Source: Halococcaceae archaeon
Lineage (GTDB): Archaea > Halobacteriota > Halobacteria > Halobacteriales > Halalkalicoccaceae
DNA: 5,222 nucleotides
Direction: 5' to 3'
Assembly (NCBI GenBank): GCA_007128515.1
Contig: SKXI01000019.1
Span: 1-5,222 of the forward strand
In this document: in pieces, positions 1 to 5,222 of the stretch
Layout of the letters: each line of letters starts with the position of its first letter
How positions within the stretch are numbered: position 1 is the stretch's first letter
The notes under the pieces: model-generated
What the model was told of the DNA's origin: nothing
Seen by the model: the letters and a program-made list of their open reading frames with translations, nothing else
Database searches by the model: none
Made by a program: the position numbers and the translations under genes

Positions 1-4
1 CGAT

Positions 5-21
5 GAGAGAAGATTGATAAT
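5..21 (+). promoter_or_regulatory. TATA-like promoter of the tatC fusion gene
   Basis: An AT-rich box, TTGATAAT at 14-21, lies in otherwise GC-rich DNA and is preceded by a purine-rich stretch (GAGAAGA, 6-12) that could act as the TFB-recognition element. The box centre is about 27 bases before the ATG at 45, the usual distance from an archaeal TATA box to the transcription start. Transcription would then begin at or next to the start codon. No GGAGG-like ribosome site lies before the ATG, which fits a leaderless mRNA. Placement is clear; promoter activity is inferred. Confidence 0.55.
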
Positions 22-44
22 CGCGAGCGGGCTACCCCCGGTAG

Positions 45-2786
45 ATGTCCATCGTCGACGAGGACACCGCCCGCGCGTTCAACAGCGGGAAGGAGTCCAT
101 CGGCGCGGTGCTCTCGACGATCCAGACGCATCTCCAGAAGGTCTTCATGGTCTTCGTCGTGGGCTTTCTGGGCACGTTCTGGTCGCTCAGGGCGTTCCTC
201 TGGGACTGGCTCTACGGCGTGACGACCTCGCAGATGTCGCCCGAGGTGTTAGACCGGGTCCAGATCATCGTCACGACGCCGTTCGAGGTGATACTGCTCC
301 AGGCGAAGATCGGGATCGTCGTCGGGATCATCGTCTCGATCCCGCCACTTCTGTACTTCGCCCGCCACGAGCTCCGCGACCGCGGGATGATGCCCGAGGC
401 GCCGATCGCCCGCTGGAAGATCGCCGGGCTCGTGAGCATCTCCGGGCTCCTCTTCGTCGCCGGCGTCGCCTACGCCTACGCCTTCTTCTTCCCGCTCATC
501 TTCCGCTTCCTCGCGGAGATCTCGATCGGCGCGGGCGTCGAACCCCACTGGTCGATCGTCATGTGGACGGAGTTCCTCGTCCTGCTCACCATCTCCTTCG
601 GGCTGGCCGCACAGCTCCCGCTCGTGATGAGCACGCTCGCCTACGCCGAGATCGTCCCCTACGAGACGTTCAGGGACAAGTGGCGCTACGCGATCGTCGG
701 GATCTTCGCCTTCGGCGCGCTCTTCTCGCCGCCGGACCCGATCTCGCAGGTGCTCTGGGCCGCCCCACTGGTGTTGCTCTACGCGGCGAGCCTCGCGCTG
801 ACGCGGACGATCGTCAACGTCAAACGCGGCGCTGCGGACGTGAGCGTCCGCGACGAGCTCCGCGCGCGCTGGAACGTCCTGCTCGCGATCCCACTCCTCG
901 CCGCTGCGGGCGTCGTCGTGGCGATCGAGAGCACCCTCGGTACCACGATCGAGCGGACCGTCTTCCCGCTCGTTCCCGAAACCTACCGACCCGCCGGCTT
1001 CTTACCCGCTGAAGCGCTCTTCGGACTCCCACGGACCGAGACGCTCGCCGTCATCGGCACCCTCGTCTTCCTCGGGACGCTCGTGCTCACGACGGTCGTG
1101 GTGCTCTACCGGGCCGTGAACGCCGCGGCGCTCTCCTCGCCCGGCGAGTTCGGCGACCCGACGGCGATCGATCTCTCGGGGCTGGACGAGGCCGGGATCC
1201 GGGCCGCACCGGAGGCGGCGTTCGTCGAGTTGGGCGAGGACGAGGCGCTCGCGCTCGCCCGGGAGGCGATGGAGTCGGACGAACCCGAGAGAGCACAGGC
1301 GATCTTCGACCGGTTCGACGCCGCCCACGAGGGCGACGCGGCGGCCGACCCCGACGGCGACGCGGAGGCTGGCGAGGGAGCGCCGGCCGGCGCCGGTGAG
1401 GAGCCGGGCGTCGTCGAGGGCACCGCGACCGGAATGCTCGCGTCGTTCTCCGAGGAGCGCGACGAGGACGACATCGGCGGCTACATCTACGACATCAAGT
1501 TCATCCTCGGAACGCTCCGGACGCGGGGGTTCGTCATCGCCGCCGTCTTCGGGGTCGTCCTCGCGCTCTCGTTCACCGCGCTCTACTACGGCGGTCTGGG
1601 CTACCTCCAGGAGGACTTCGTCGACCGGATCCCCGCCGCCGCCATCGGCGCCGAGGACCTGAACATCATCAACCTCCACCCGGTCGAGGTGCTCATCTTC
1701 ATGATCAAGCTGAGCACGCTCGCGGCGGCCATCGCCACCCTCCCGCTGGTGCTCTACTACGCCTGGCCGGCGCTGCGCGACCGTGGGCTCGCGAAGGGAC
1801 ATCGGAGCGTTCTCTTCACCTGGTCCACCGCGATGCTCGTCGCGTTCGTCGTGGGGACACTGATCGGCTACCTCTACATCGCGCCCGGCGTGATGTGGTT
1901 CCTCGTCGCCGACGCCGTCGCGGCGGAGATGATCATCTCCTATCGGATCGAGAGCTTCGCCTGGCTCGTGATGTACACGACGATCGGGGTCGGGCTTCTG
2001 GCCTGCGTCCCGATGGCGATGTGGATGCTCTATCGCGGTCGGATCGCCTCGTACGAGGGGCTCAGAGAGCGCTGGCGCGAGGTGACCATCGCCGTCTTCG
2101 CGGTCGCCGGCGTCTTCACCCCGGCCGGCGTGCTCACGATGTTCCTCGTCGCCATCCCGACGATGATCGCCTACTGGATCGGGCTGATCGGCCTCTGGTT
2201 CGTCACGCTCGGCGGCAGGCGGGACTGGCCAGGTCGAGGCCCCTCCGAGGGCTCGCCCGCCCTCCGGGTCGGCCTCGTCCTGTTCGTCGCCGCGATCGTC
2301 CTCGCGGGCGGTGCGGTCGCCGCCGGTCTCTTCGGGGGTGACGACCTCCAGGCGGAGATCACGGGGATAGCCGACGACGAGACGGAGGCCGACGACGAGA
2401 CGGAGACCGACGACCTCGCCTCCGGTGCGAGCGGGAGCGACGACGACGAGACCGACGACGCGGCCACTCCGACGGGCGATGACGACGCCGACGATCCGCC
2501 GGGCGACGGAGCTGGCGATGCCGACGACGCCCCGGGATCGAACGGCGACGCGGATGCGGACGACGGCGACGACGCTGATGCCGACGGCATCGAGGACGAC
2601 GGCACCGAAGAGGAGACCGACGAGGCTCCCGAAGACGACGACGGGGGAGACGAGGACGACCGAGAAGAGGATGAAGACGGGACCGATCAGGAGGAAGATG
2701 AGGACGAGGACGAGGAAGACGAAGACGAGGACGAGGACGACTCCGGCGTCGATATCAGGGAACCGGTCTCCGACGACGAGGAGTGA
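45..2786 (+). CDS. tatC2: Twin-arginine translocase TatC tandem fusion (TatCt/TatC2 type) with acidic C-terminal tail
   Basis: Membrane core of the Tat translocase, which receives RR signal peptides and exports folded proteins. Residues 20-255 form a first TatC module: TPFEVILLQAKIG (78-90) and the PLLYF helix match the second TatC helix, and FSPPDPISQ (227-235) matches the TatC TPPDxxSQ motif. Helices near 277-294 and 333-356 and a soluble acidic linker (358-488) lead to a second module (490-720), with HPVEVLIFMIKL (545-556) and FTPAGVLTMF (691-700) as counterparts. A usual TatC is about 250 residues; haloarchaea are known to have such duplicated TatC proteins beside a single-module one. By eye I count 6+2+6 helices, then one more (740-763) and a 148-residue tail with 81 Asp/Glu and only two Arg. 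The Glu of the bacterial FExP motif is Gln190 in module 1 and Cys654 in module 2. The ATG at 45 is chosen because the TATA-like box is spaced for it. A single-module tatC is not in the window. Confidence 0.93.
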   Translation: MSIVDEDTARAFNSGKESIGAVLSTIQTHLQKVFMVFVVGFLGTFWSLRAFLWDWLYGVTTSQMSPEVLDRVQIIVTTPFEVILLQAKIGIVVGIIVSIPPLLYFARHELRDRGMMPEAPIARWKIAGLVSISGLLFVAGVAYAYAFFFPLIFRFLAEISIGAGVEPHWSIVMWTEFLVLLTISFGLAAQLPLVMSTLAYAEIVPYETFRDKWRYAIVGIFAFGALFSPPDPISQVLWAAPLVLLYAASLALTRTIVNVKRGAADVSVRDELRARWNVLLAIPLLAAAGVVVAIESTLGTTIERTVFPLVPETYRPAGFLPAEALFGLPRTETLAVIGTLVFLGTLVLTTVVVLYRAVNAAALSSPGEFGDPTAIDLSGLDEAGIRAAPEAAFVELGEDEALALAREAMESDEPERAQAIFDRFDAAHEGDAAADPDGDAEAGEGAPAGAGEEPGVVEGTATGMLASFSEERDEDDIGGYIYDIKFILGTLRTRGFVIAAVFGVVLALSFTALYYGGLGYLQEDFVDRIPAAAIGAEDLNIINLHPVEVLIFMIKLSTLAAAIATLPLVLYYAWPALRDRGLAKGHRSVLFTWSTAMLVAFVVGTLIGYLYIAPGVMWFLVADAVAAEMIISYRIESFAWLVMYTTIGVGLLACVPMAMWMLYRGRIASYEGLRERWREVTIAVFAVAGVFTPAGVLTMFLVAIPTMIAYWIGLIGLWFVTLGGRRDWPGRGPSEGSPALRVGLVLFVAAIVLAGGAVAAGLFGGDDLQAEITGIADDETEADDETETDDLASGASGSDDDETDDAATPTGDDDADDPPGDGAGDADDAPGSNGDADADDGDDADADGIEDDGTEEETDEAPEDDDGGDEDDREEDEDGTDQEEDEDEDEEDEDEDEDDSGVDIREPVSDDEE
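2352..2786 (+). other. Segment encoding the highly acidic TatC C-terminal tail
   Basis: Residues 770-913 are low-complexity and dominated by Asp, Glu, Gly, Ala and Thr, with Asp/Glu density rising to 18 of 20 residues at 881-900. Arg873 and Arg905 are the only basic residues. The tail follows a predicted membrane helix (740-763), which itself follows a short basic loop (GGRRDWPGRG, 723-732) suited to the cytoplasmic side. By positive-inside logic the tail would lie outside the cell. Acidic surfaces are general in haloarchaeal proteins, but a dedicated tail this long on TatC is not part of the core family fold. Confidence 0.7.
2691..2741 (+). repeat. Degenerate GAC/GAG/GAA codon repeat in the tatC tail
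   Basis: This purine-rich stretch is built almost only from GAG, GAC, GAA and GAT codons and encodes residues 883-899, all Glu or Asp. It is an imperfect trinucleotide/hexanucleotide repeat of the kind that can expand or contract by slippage, so tail length may differ between related strains. The reading frame remains open, and the gene ends 45 bases later. Confidence 0.7.
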
Positions 2787-2865
2787 TACTGTCGGCTGTA
2801 ACTATGTGGAGATTCTCTCCGCCCCGTACCGGCGAGAATCTTCAACGACGTACAGCCGACAGTAT
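2786..2865. repeat. 80-bp palindrome between convergent genes
   Basis: The outer arms, ATACTGTCGGCTGTA at 2786-2800 and its exact reverse complement at 2851-2865, pair perfectly over 15 bases. On the same symmetry axis (2825/2826) a second arm, 2807-2817 against 2834-2844, pairs with one G-T wobble, and 2819-2821 pairs with 2830-2832. Overall 29 of 40 symmetric positions are complementary. The left edge is the last base of the tatC stop codon; the right edge is three bases from the stop of the DUF4397 gene. It could be a bidirectional terminator hairpin, although no oligo-T run follows on either strand, or a small non-coding mobile element (MITE/REP-like). No clear target-site duplication flanks it. 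The structure is seen directly; the role is open. Confidence 0.85.
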
Positions 2866-2868
2866 GAG

Positions 2869-3648
2869 CTACTCGGCTTCGCCGGGTGCGGCGTCCTCGC
2901 TGATCGCGAGGGCGAACGAGGCGCCCTCCGCGTCCTCCGGTGCGCTCTCCGGATCGATGTACCCGACGCCGAACGCGGAGTAGACGGTGCCGGCCTCGGG
3001 TTCGATCGGGAACCGCCCGAGTGACTCCCCGTCCCGTTCGCCCTCGGCCGCGTGGACCTCGATCGTCGCCTCCCCCGGCGGGAGTTCGATCGTTCGACTC
3101 TCCGCGAACCCGAGCGAGGAGATGATCGTCTCGTCGCCGAGCGTCACGTCGACGGCCGGGGCGTCGGGTGAGGCGTGGACGCCCTGGATACGGGCGAGAC
3201 CCTCGGGAGTCGGTCCGTGGTCGTCTTCGAGCCGGAGCACCGAGAGCGCACGGTCGCCGACCGCACACGCCTCGCCGAGCACCACGAGCGTGACCGGCCC
3301 GTCACCGACGTCGATCACCTCCTCGACGAGCGTCTCCCCCTCGCTCTCGATCGAGAACGGGTAGCTCCCGGACTCGACCGGTGCATCGGACCTTTCGATC
3401 GAGAACCGCTCCAGGTCGACGGTGTACTCCCCGACCGTCACCGCGACCGTCGAGACGTCCGGCGCGAAGTGCGCGACGCGAACCCGCGGTTCGGCGGCCT
3501 CCTCCGCCCGTTCGTCCCCGTCGTCCGCGAGTTCGTCCCCCTCGTCAGGATCGTCGCTTTCCTCCTCGCTCGCGACGACACCCGAACCACCCAGTACGAC
3601 GACGCTCAGTCCGCCACCCACGACGGCCCGCCGTGTGTACGACTCCAT
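2869..3648 (-). CDS. Tat-exported DUF4397 domain protein
   Basis: A 259-residue secreted protein of unknown function. The N-terminus YTRRAVVGGG (4-13) has a twin-arginine motif followed by a short hydrophobic core and a likely cleavage site after VVA (24-26). There is no lipobox cysteine, so a soluble exported protein is expected. Residues 27-53 form an acidic linker. The rest matches DUF4397, whose hallmark is a VHASPDAPAVDV-type motif: it appears as GVHASPDAPAVDVTLG at 156-171 and in diverged form as VAHFAPDVSTVAVTVG at 58-73, suggesting two homologous beta-rich halves. There is one cysteine (128). Molecular function of the family is unknown; it occurs in exported proteins. The ATG at 3646-3648 is chosen because the RR signal follows at once and a TATA-like box lies about 33 bases upstream. 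It converges on the TatC gene across the palindrome. It lies 54 bases after the lipoprotein gene, so partial co-transcription is possible. Confidence 0.88.
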   Translation of the reverse strand: MESYTRRAVVGGGLSVVVLGGSGVVASEEESDDPDEGDELADDGDERAEEAAEPRVRVAHFAPDVSTVAVTVGEYTVDLERFSIERSDAPVESGSYPFSIESEGETLVEEVIDVGDGPVTLVVLGEACAVGDRALSVLRLEDDHGPTPEGLARIQGVHASPDAPAVDVTLGDETIISSLGFAESRTIELPPGEATIEVHAAEGERDGESLGRFPIEPEAGTVYSAFGVGYIDPESAPEDAEGASFALAISEDAAPGEAE

Positions 3649-3676
3649 ATCGGATGTGGCAAGGCCCAGCGACGGG

Positions 3677-3693
3677 ATAAATATACCTCTCCT
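3677..3693 (-). promoter_or_regulatory. TATA-like promoter of the DUF4397 gene
   Basis: Read on the minus strand, GGAGAGG is followed at once by TATATTTAT (3685 down to 3677). This is the most AT-rich run in the window and a good match to a haloarchaeal TATA box with an upstream purine-rich TFB element. Its centre is about 33 bases before the ATG at 3648, predicting a transcript with a leader of only a few bases. No Shine-Dalgarno sequence is present. It shows that the DUF4397 gene can be transcribed independently of the lipoprotein gene upstream. Confidence 0.7.
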
Positions 3694-3702
3694 GCCGTCT
3701 CC

Positions 3703-4815
3703 TCACCCCGTTCGGGCGACCTCGCCGACCGAACAGGCCTCGATCTCGATCGCCCACCGGCCGTCGGAGAAGGGAAAGGTCGCGGTGTTCTCCAGGGCGA
3801 AGACGTACTCGCCGGGATCGGCCTCGAACGTCCCCTCCAGACGGTCCTCTCGCCGACCGTCCACGACCGTCTCGCCGTCGGGACCCGTGATCGTGACCGT
3901 GGGATCCCGACCGGCGTCGGTCTCGAACGAGAGCGAGACCGAGCCCTCCTCGTCGAACTCGACGGCGTAGCGAAGCGACTCCCGCCAGCCGACCGTCTCC
4001 GTCGTCGAAACGAGCGTCTCACAGCCCTCGACCGCGACCGTCCCCGCTACCTCGTCCGCGACGCGCACCTCGTAGCGTCCGCGTTCGTCGAACGCGTGGA
4101 CGAACGTCACCGTCTCCTCCCCCTCCCGGTCGACCTCGACTGTGGTCTCGTCGACCACCCTGCCGTCGACCTCCAGCGCCGCGTCGAACGTCCCCGGTCC
4201 GCCCGCGTTCGTCACGGTCGCGCTCGCCTCGACAGGCTCGCCGACGCTCGTCTCGGTGTCGAGCGTCGTCTCTCTCACCTCGAACTCGGGTGGCTCCGGT
4301 TCCACGACCACCGTCTCCGTCGCCCCACCGACGCCGATCTCGTACTCGCCGGGGGAGGTGATCGTGAGCCGGAAGGTCACCGTCTCCCGCTCGTCGGGTT
4401 CGACCCGGACCTCCTCTTCCCGGACGACCTCGCCGTCGGCGGTCAGCTCGACCGTGTAGAGCCCCGCCGTGTCGCCCTCGTTCTCGACGTCGACGGCGAT
4501 CTCGATCGCATCGCCCTCGACGATCTCCCGCTCGTCGAAGCGGACATCGGTGACGTCGATCACCGGTCCGACCGACTCGGGCGTCTCCGTCGGGGTCTCC
4601 TCGTCCGTCTCCGTCGGGGTCTCCTCGTCCGTCTCGGGGGTCGTTTCCGTCGGCGAGGGGTTCTCCCCGCCGTCGCTCGCCGTCCCGTCCGTCCCGTCCG
4701 GCTCCTCGACCTCCTCGCTCGTACAGCCTGCGACCGCGCCGGAGAGCGCCACGGCACCCAGCGAGGCGAGCAGCCGGCGCCGATCGGCGTCGACGTCGTG
4801 GGGACCAATGCCCAT
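3703..4815 (-). CDS. Tat lipoprotein with CARDB/Ig-like domains and a C-terminal beta-sandwich
   Basis: A predicted surface lipoprotein of 370 residues; function not recognised. DRRRLLASLG (11-20) is a twin-arginine motif, followed by a hydrophobic core and the lipobox VAGC with Cys31, the expected lipid-anchored residue. Residues 32-80 are a flexible acidic, Thr/Pro-rich linker including TPTETDEETPTET. Two consecutive modules, about 83-172 and 174-262, have the pattern of CARDB/Ig-like extracellular repeats (EIAVDVENEGDTAGLYTVEL; ASATVTNAGGPGTFDAALEV). The C-terminal part, about 265-362, resembles a PPC/GOLD-like beta-sandwich (VTITGPDGETV, then GTFEADPGEYVFALEN). The only other cysteines, 265 and 361, bracket that domain and could form a disulfide. 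The start is the ATG at 4815; an in-frame GTG at 4836 would add seven residues before the signal with no supporting ribosome site. It probably acts in binding or adhesion at the cell surface, by inference from its domains only. Confidence 0.85.
   Translation of the reverse strand: MGIGPHDVDADRRRLLASLGAVALSGAVAGCTSEEVEEPDGTDGTASDGGENPSPTETTPETDEETPTETDEETPTETPESVGPVIDVTDVRFDEREIVEGDAIEIAVDVENEGDTAGLYTVELTADGEVVREEEVRVEPDERETVTFRLTITSPGEYEIGVGGATETVVVEPEPPEFEVRETTLDTETSVGEPVEASATVTNAGGPGTFDAALEVDGRVVDETTVEVDREGEETVTFVHAFDERGRYEVRVADEVAGTVAVEGCETLVSTTETVGWRESLRYAVEFDEEGSVSLSFETDAGRDPTVTITGPDGETVVDGRREDRLEGTFEADPGEYVFALENTATFPFSDGRWAIEIEACSVGEVARTG
4583..4635 (-). repeat. Exact 24-bp tandem duplication in the lipoprotein linker
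   Basis: The 24 bases at 4583-4606 are repeated without a mismatch at 4607-4630, followed by five bases of a third copy. On the coding (minus) strand this gives the repeated octapeptide ETDEETPT in the linker after the lipidated cysteine. Perfect identity implies a recent slippage duplication or ongoing homogenisation. The unit is a multiple of three, so a copy-number change would alter linker length without breaking the frame. Confidence 0.85.
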
Positions 4816-5088
4816 GGTCCGGCCCAGGAGGTCCACCTACTTCACCCTCTCTACTGCCGGACGCGAGTCGAACGGGGGTCGCCGGATCGGTCGTACCGGA
4901 CGCCGTCGTCCGTCGCCGTGGGTGTCACCCCTCGAACCCTGGCGTGGTCACGTCCTCGAGGACGGTCCGGTGGGCGCGTCGGCAGCCGGTTCGATCGGGT
5001 GCGAGAGCGCGACGTGCGCGGCAGCGGTGTCGAGGTCGGCGGTCGTAGCCGTCACCCGTCGGACGGAGAGCGAAAGAGCCTCGGTCGC
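4816..5088. other. Intergenic region upstream of the lipoprotein gene
   Basis: No confident gene is seen here. A weak TATA-like stretch (GTGAAGTA on the minus strand, 4845-4838) sits about 27 bases before the lipoprotein ATG at 4815, the right distance for a leaderless start but with poor sequence. The only other candidate is a short minus-strand reading frame at 4948-5055, listed separately. No tRNA, long repeat or poly-T tract was found. Confidence 0.5.
4948..5055 (-). CDS. Doubtful 35-codon reading frame, possibly a gene remnant
   Basis: A GTG-initiated frame (5055-5053) ends with TGA at 4950-4948. Its third codon positions are almost all G or C, and it contains residues typical of haloarchaeal coding DNA (TATTADLDTAAAHVALSHPI). 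It begins 33 bases after the stop of the partial gene that precedes it and is in the same frame as that gene. Near its end the coding-like bias seems to move to another minus-strand frame, ending TVLEDVTTPGFEG with a stop at 4927-4925, as a frameshifted remnant would look. No ribosome site or TATA box precedes the GTG. It could equally be chance in GC-rich DNA. Confidence 0.22.
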   Translation of the reverse strand: MTATTADLDTAAAHVALSHPIEPAADAPTGPSSRT

Positions 5089-5222
5089 TCACTCGAAGTC
5101 CCGGCGCATCGCGATCTCGAACCAGGGACAGAGCCTGAGCTGGCGGTACCACCGGGGGTGTTCGTAGAGCCGCTCGTAGGGCGCCCAGAGCACGCCCGCG
5201 ACCTCGGCCTCGTCCGGGTCGA
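5089..5222 (-). CDS. C-terminal end of an unrecognised protein (partial)
   Basis: An open minus-strand frame enters at the right edge and ends with TGA at 5091-5089. It gives 43 complete codons, starting DPDEAEVAGVLWAPYERL and ending CPWFEIAMRRDFE. Third positions are overwhelmingly G or C and the composition is protein-like, rich in aromatic residues (three Trp, three Tyr, two Phe) and charged residues, unlike the antisense frames. No start codon is visible because the gene continues beyond the window. The EVAGVLWAP segment faintly recalls the late strand of Nudix hydrolases, but no Nudix box is in view and I do not assign it. It is oriented with the two Tat-substrate genes but about 270 bases before the lipoprotein, so a shared operon is not evident. 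Confidence 0.7.
   Translation of the reverse strand, partial: DPDEAEVAGVLWAPYERLYEHPRWYRQLRLCPWFEIAMRRDFE

Noticed and set aside
1..6. TGA at 4-6 as the end of an upstream gene
   Set aside because: Only three bases precede it, so no coding evidence can be judged.
14..1012. Long plus-strand frame overlapping the first third of tatC in another frame
   Set aside because: Its product is dominated by Arg, Pro, Asp and Leu, has no membrane or domain pattern and sits inside a well-supported TatC frame; it is a GC-rich shadow.
1002..1802. 266-residue minus-strand frame antisense to the tatC linker and second module
   Set aside because: Composition is Arg/Glu/Val-rich low complexity with no recognisable motif, and the opposite strand encodes conserved TatC helices.
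2786..2865. Small peptide gene within the palindrome
   Set aside because: The ATG at 2804 and other possible starts give no plausible peptide with a ribosome site or promoter; symmetry explains the similar translations on both strands.
2781..2870. Target-site duplication flanking the palindrome
   Set aside because: Only a GAG trinucleotide recurs (2781-2783 and 2866-2868), and it does not directly abut the element on the left, so it is too short and misplaced.
2425..3024. Plus-strand frame running through the acidic tail, the palindrome and the DUF4397 gene
   Set aside because: It is a Thr/Arg-rich shadow of the acidic repeat. Its similarity to the opposite-strand translation near 2786-2865 comes only from the palindrome.
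4583..4635. CRISPR or regulatory direct repeats
   Set aside because: The copies are contiguous without spacers and in frame within the lipoprotein linker.
4816..4836. GTG at 4836 as the lipoprotein start
   Set aside because: It adds seven residues before an already complete Tat signal, with no ribosome site at useful distance; the ATG at 4815 is the better choice.
4469..5167. 232-residue plus-strand frame across the lipoprotein 5' end and the gap
   Set aside because: Its Ser/Val/Thr-rich repetitive product mirrors the antisense of the acidic linker. The minus strand has a signal peptide, lipobox and domains.
5089..5222. Nudix hydrolase assignment for the partial gene
   Set aside because: Only a weak resemblance in EVAGVLWAP is visible; the diagnostic Nudix box would lie outside the window.

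Overview
The window looks like chromosomal DNA of a haloarchaeon (class Halobacteria). It is very GC-rich with strong G/C preference at third codon positions, its proteins are loaded with Asp and Glu, its start regions lack Shine-Dalgarno sequences but carry TATA-like boxes about 27-33 bases upstream, and two exported proteins carry twin-arginine (Tat) signal peptides. The genus cannot be told from this sequence.

Layout. (1) 1-44: a short upstream region with a TATA-like promoter placed for a leaderless transcript. (2) 45-2786, plus strand: a 913-residue TatC tandem fusion (TatCt/TatC2 type), two TatC modules joined by a membrane/acidic linker, followed by an apparent extra membrane helix and a 148-residue tail that is 55% Asp+Glu. 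(3) 2786-2865: an 80-bp nearly symmetric palindrome that fills almost the whole gap between two convergent genes. (4) 2869-3648, minus strand: a Tat-exported DUF4397 protein with its own TATA-like promoter at 3677-3693. (5) 3703-4815, minus strand: a Tat-dependent lipoprotein with a Thr/Pro/Glu-rich linker, two CARDB/Ig-like modules and a C-terminal beta-sandwich domain. (6) 4816-5088: a mainly non-coding gap with one doubtful 35-codon reading frame. (7) 5089-5222, minus strand: the last 43 codons of an unrecognised protein that runs off the window.

How the genes relate. TatC is the signal-receptor core of the twin-arginine translocase, which exports folded proteins and is the main secretion route in haloarchaea. 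The two minus-strand genes next to it encode apparent Tat substrates, one soluble and one lipid-anchored. They converge on tatC rather than sharing an operon with it, so the link is by export route, not by shared transcription. No classical defence system, CRISPR array, tRNA/rRNA or transposase gene is visible. The least ordinary features are the palindrome between the convergent genes and the extra C-terminal helix plus acidic tail of the TatC fusion.
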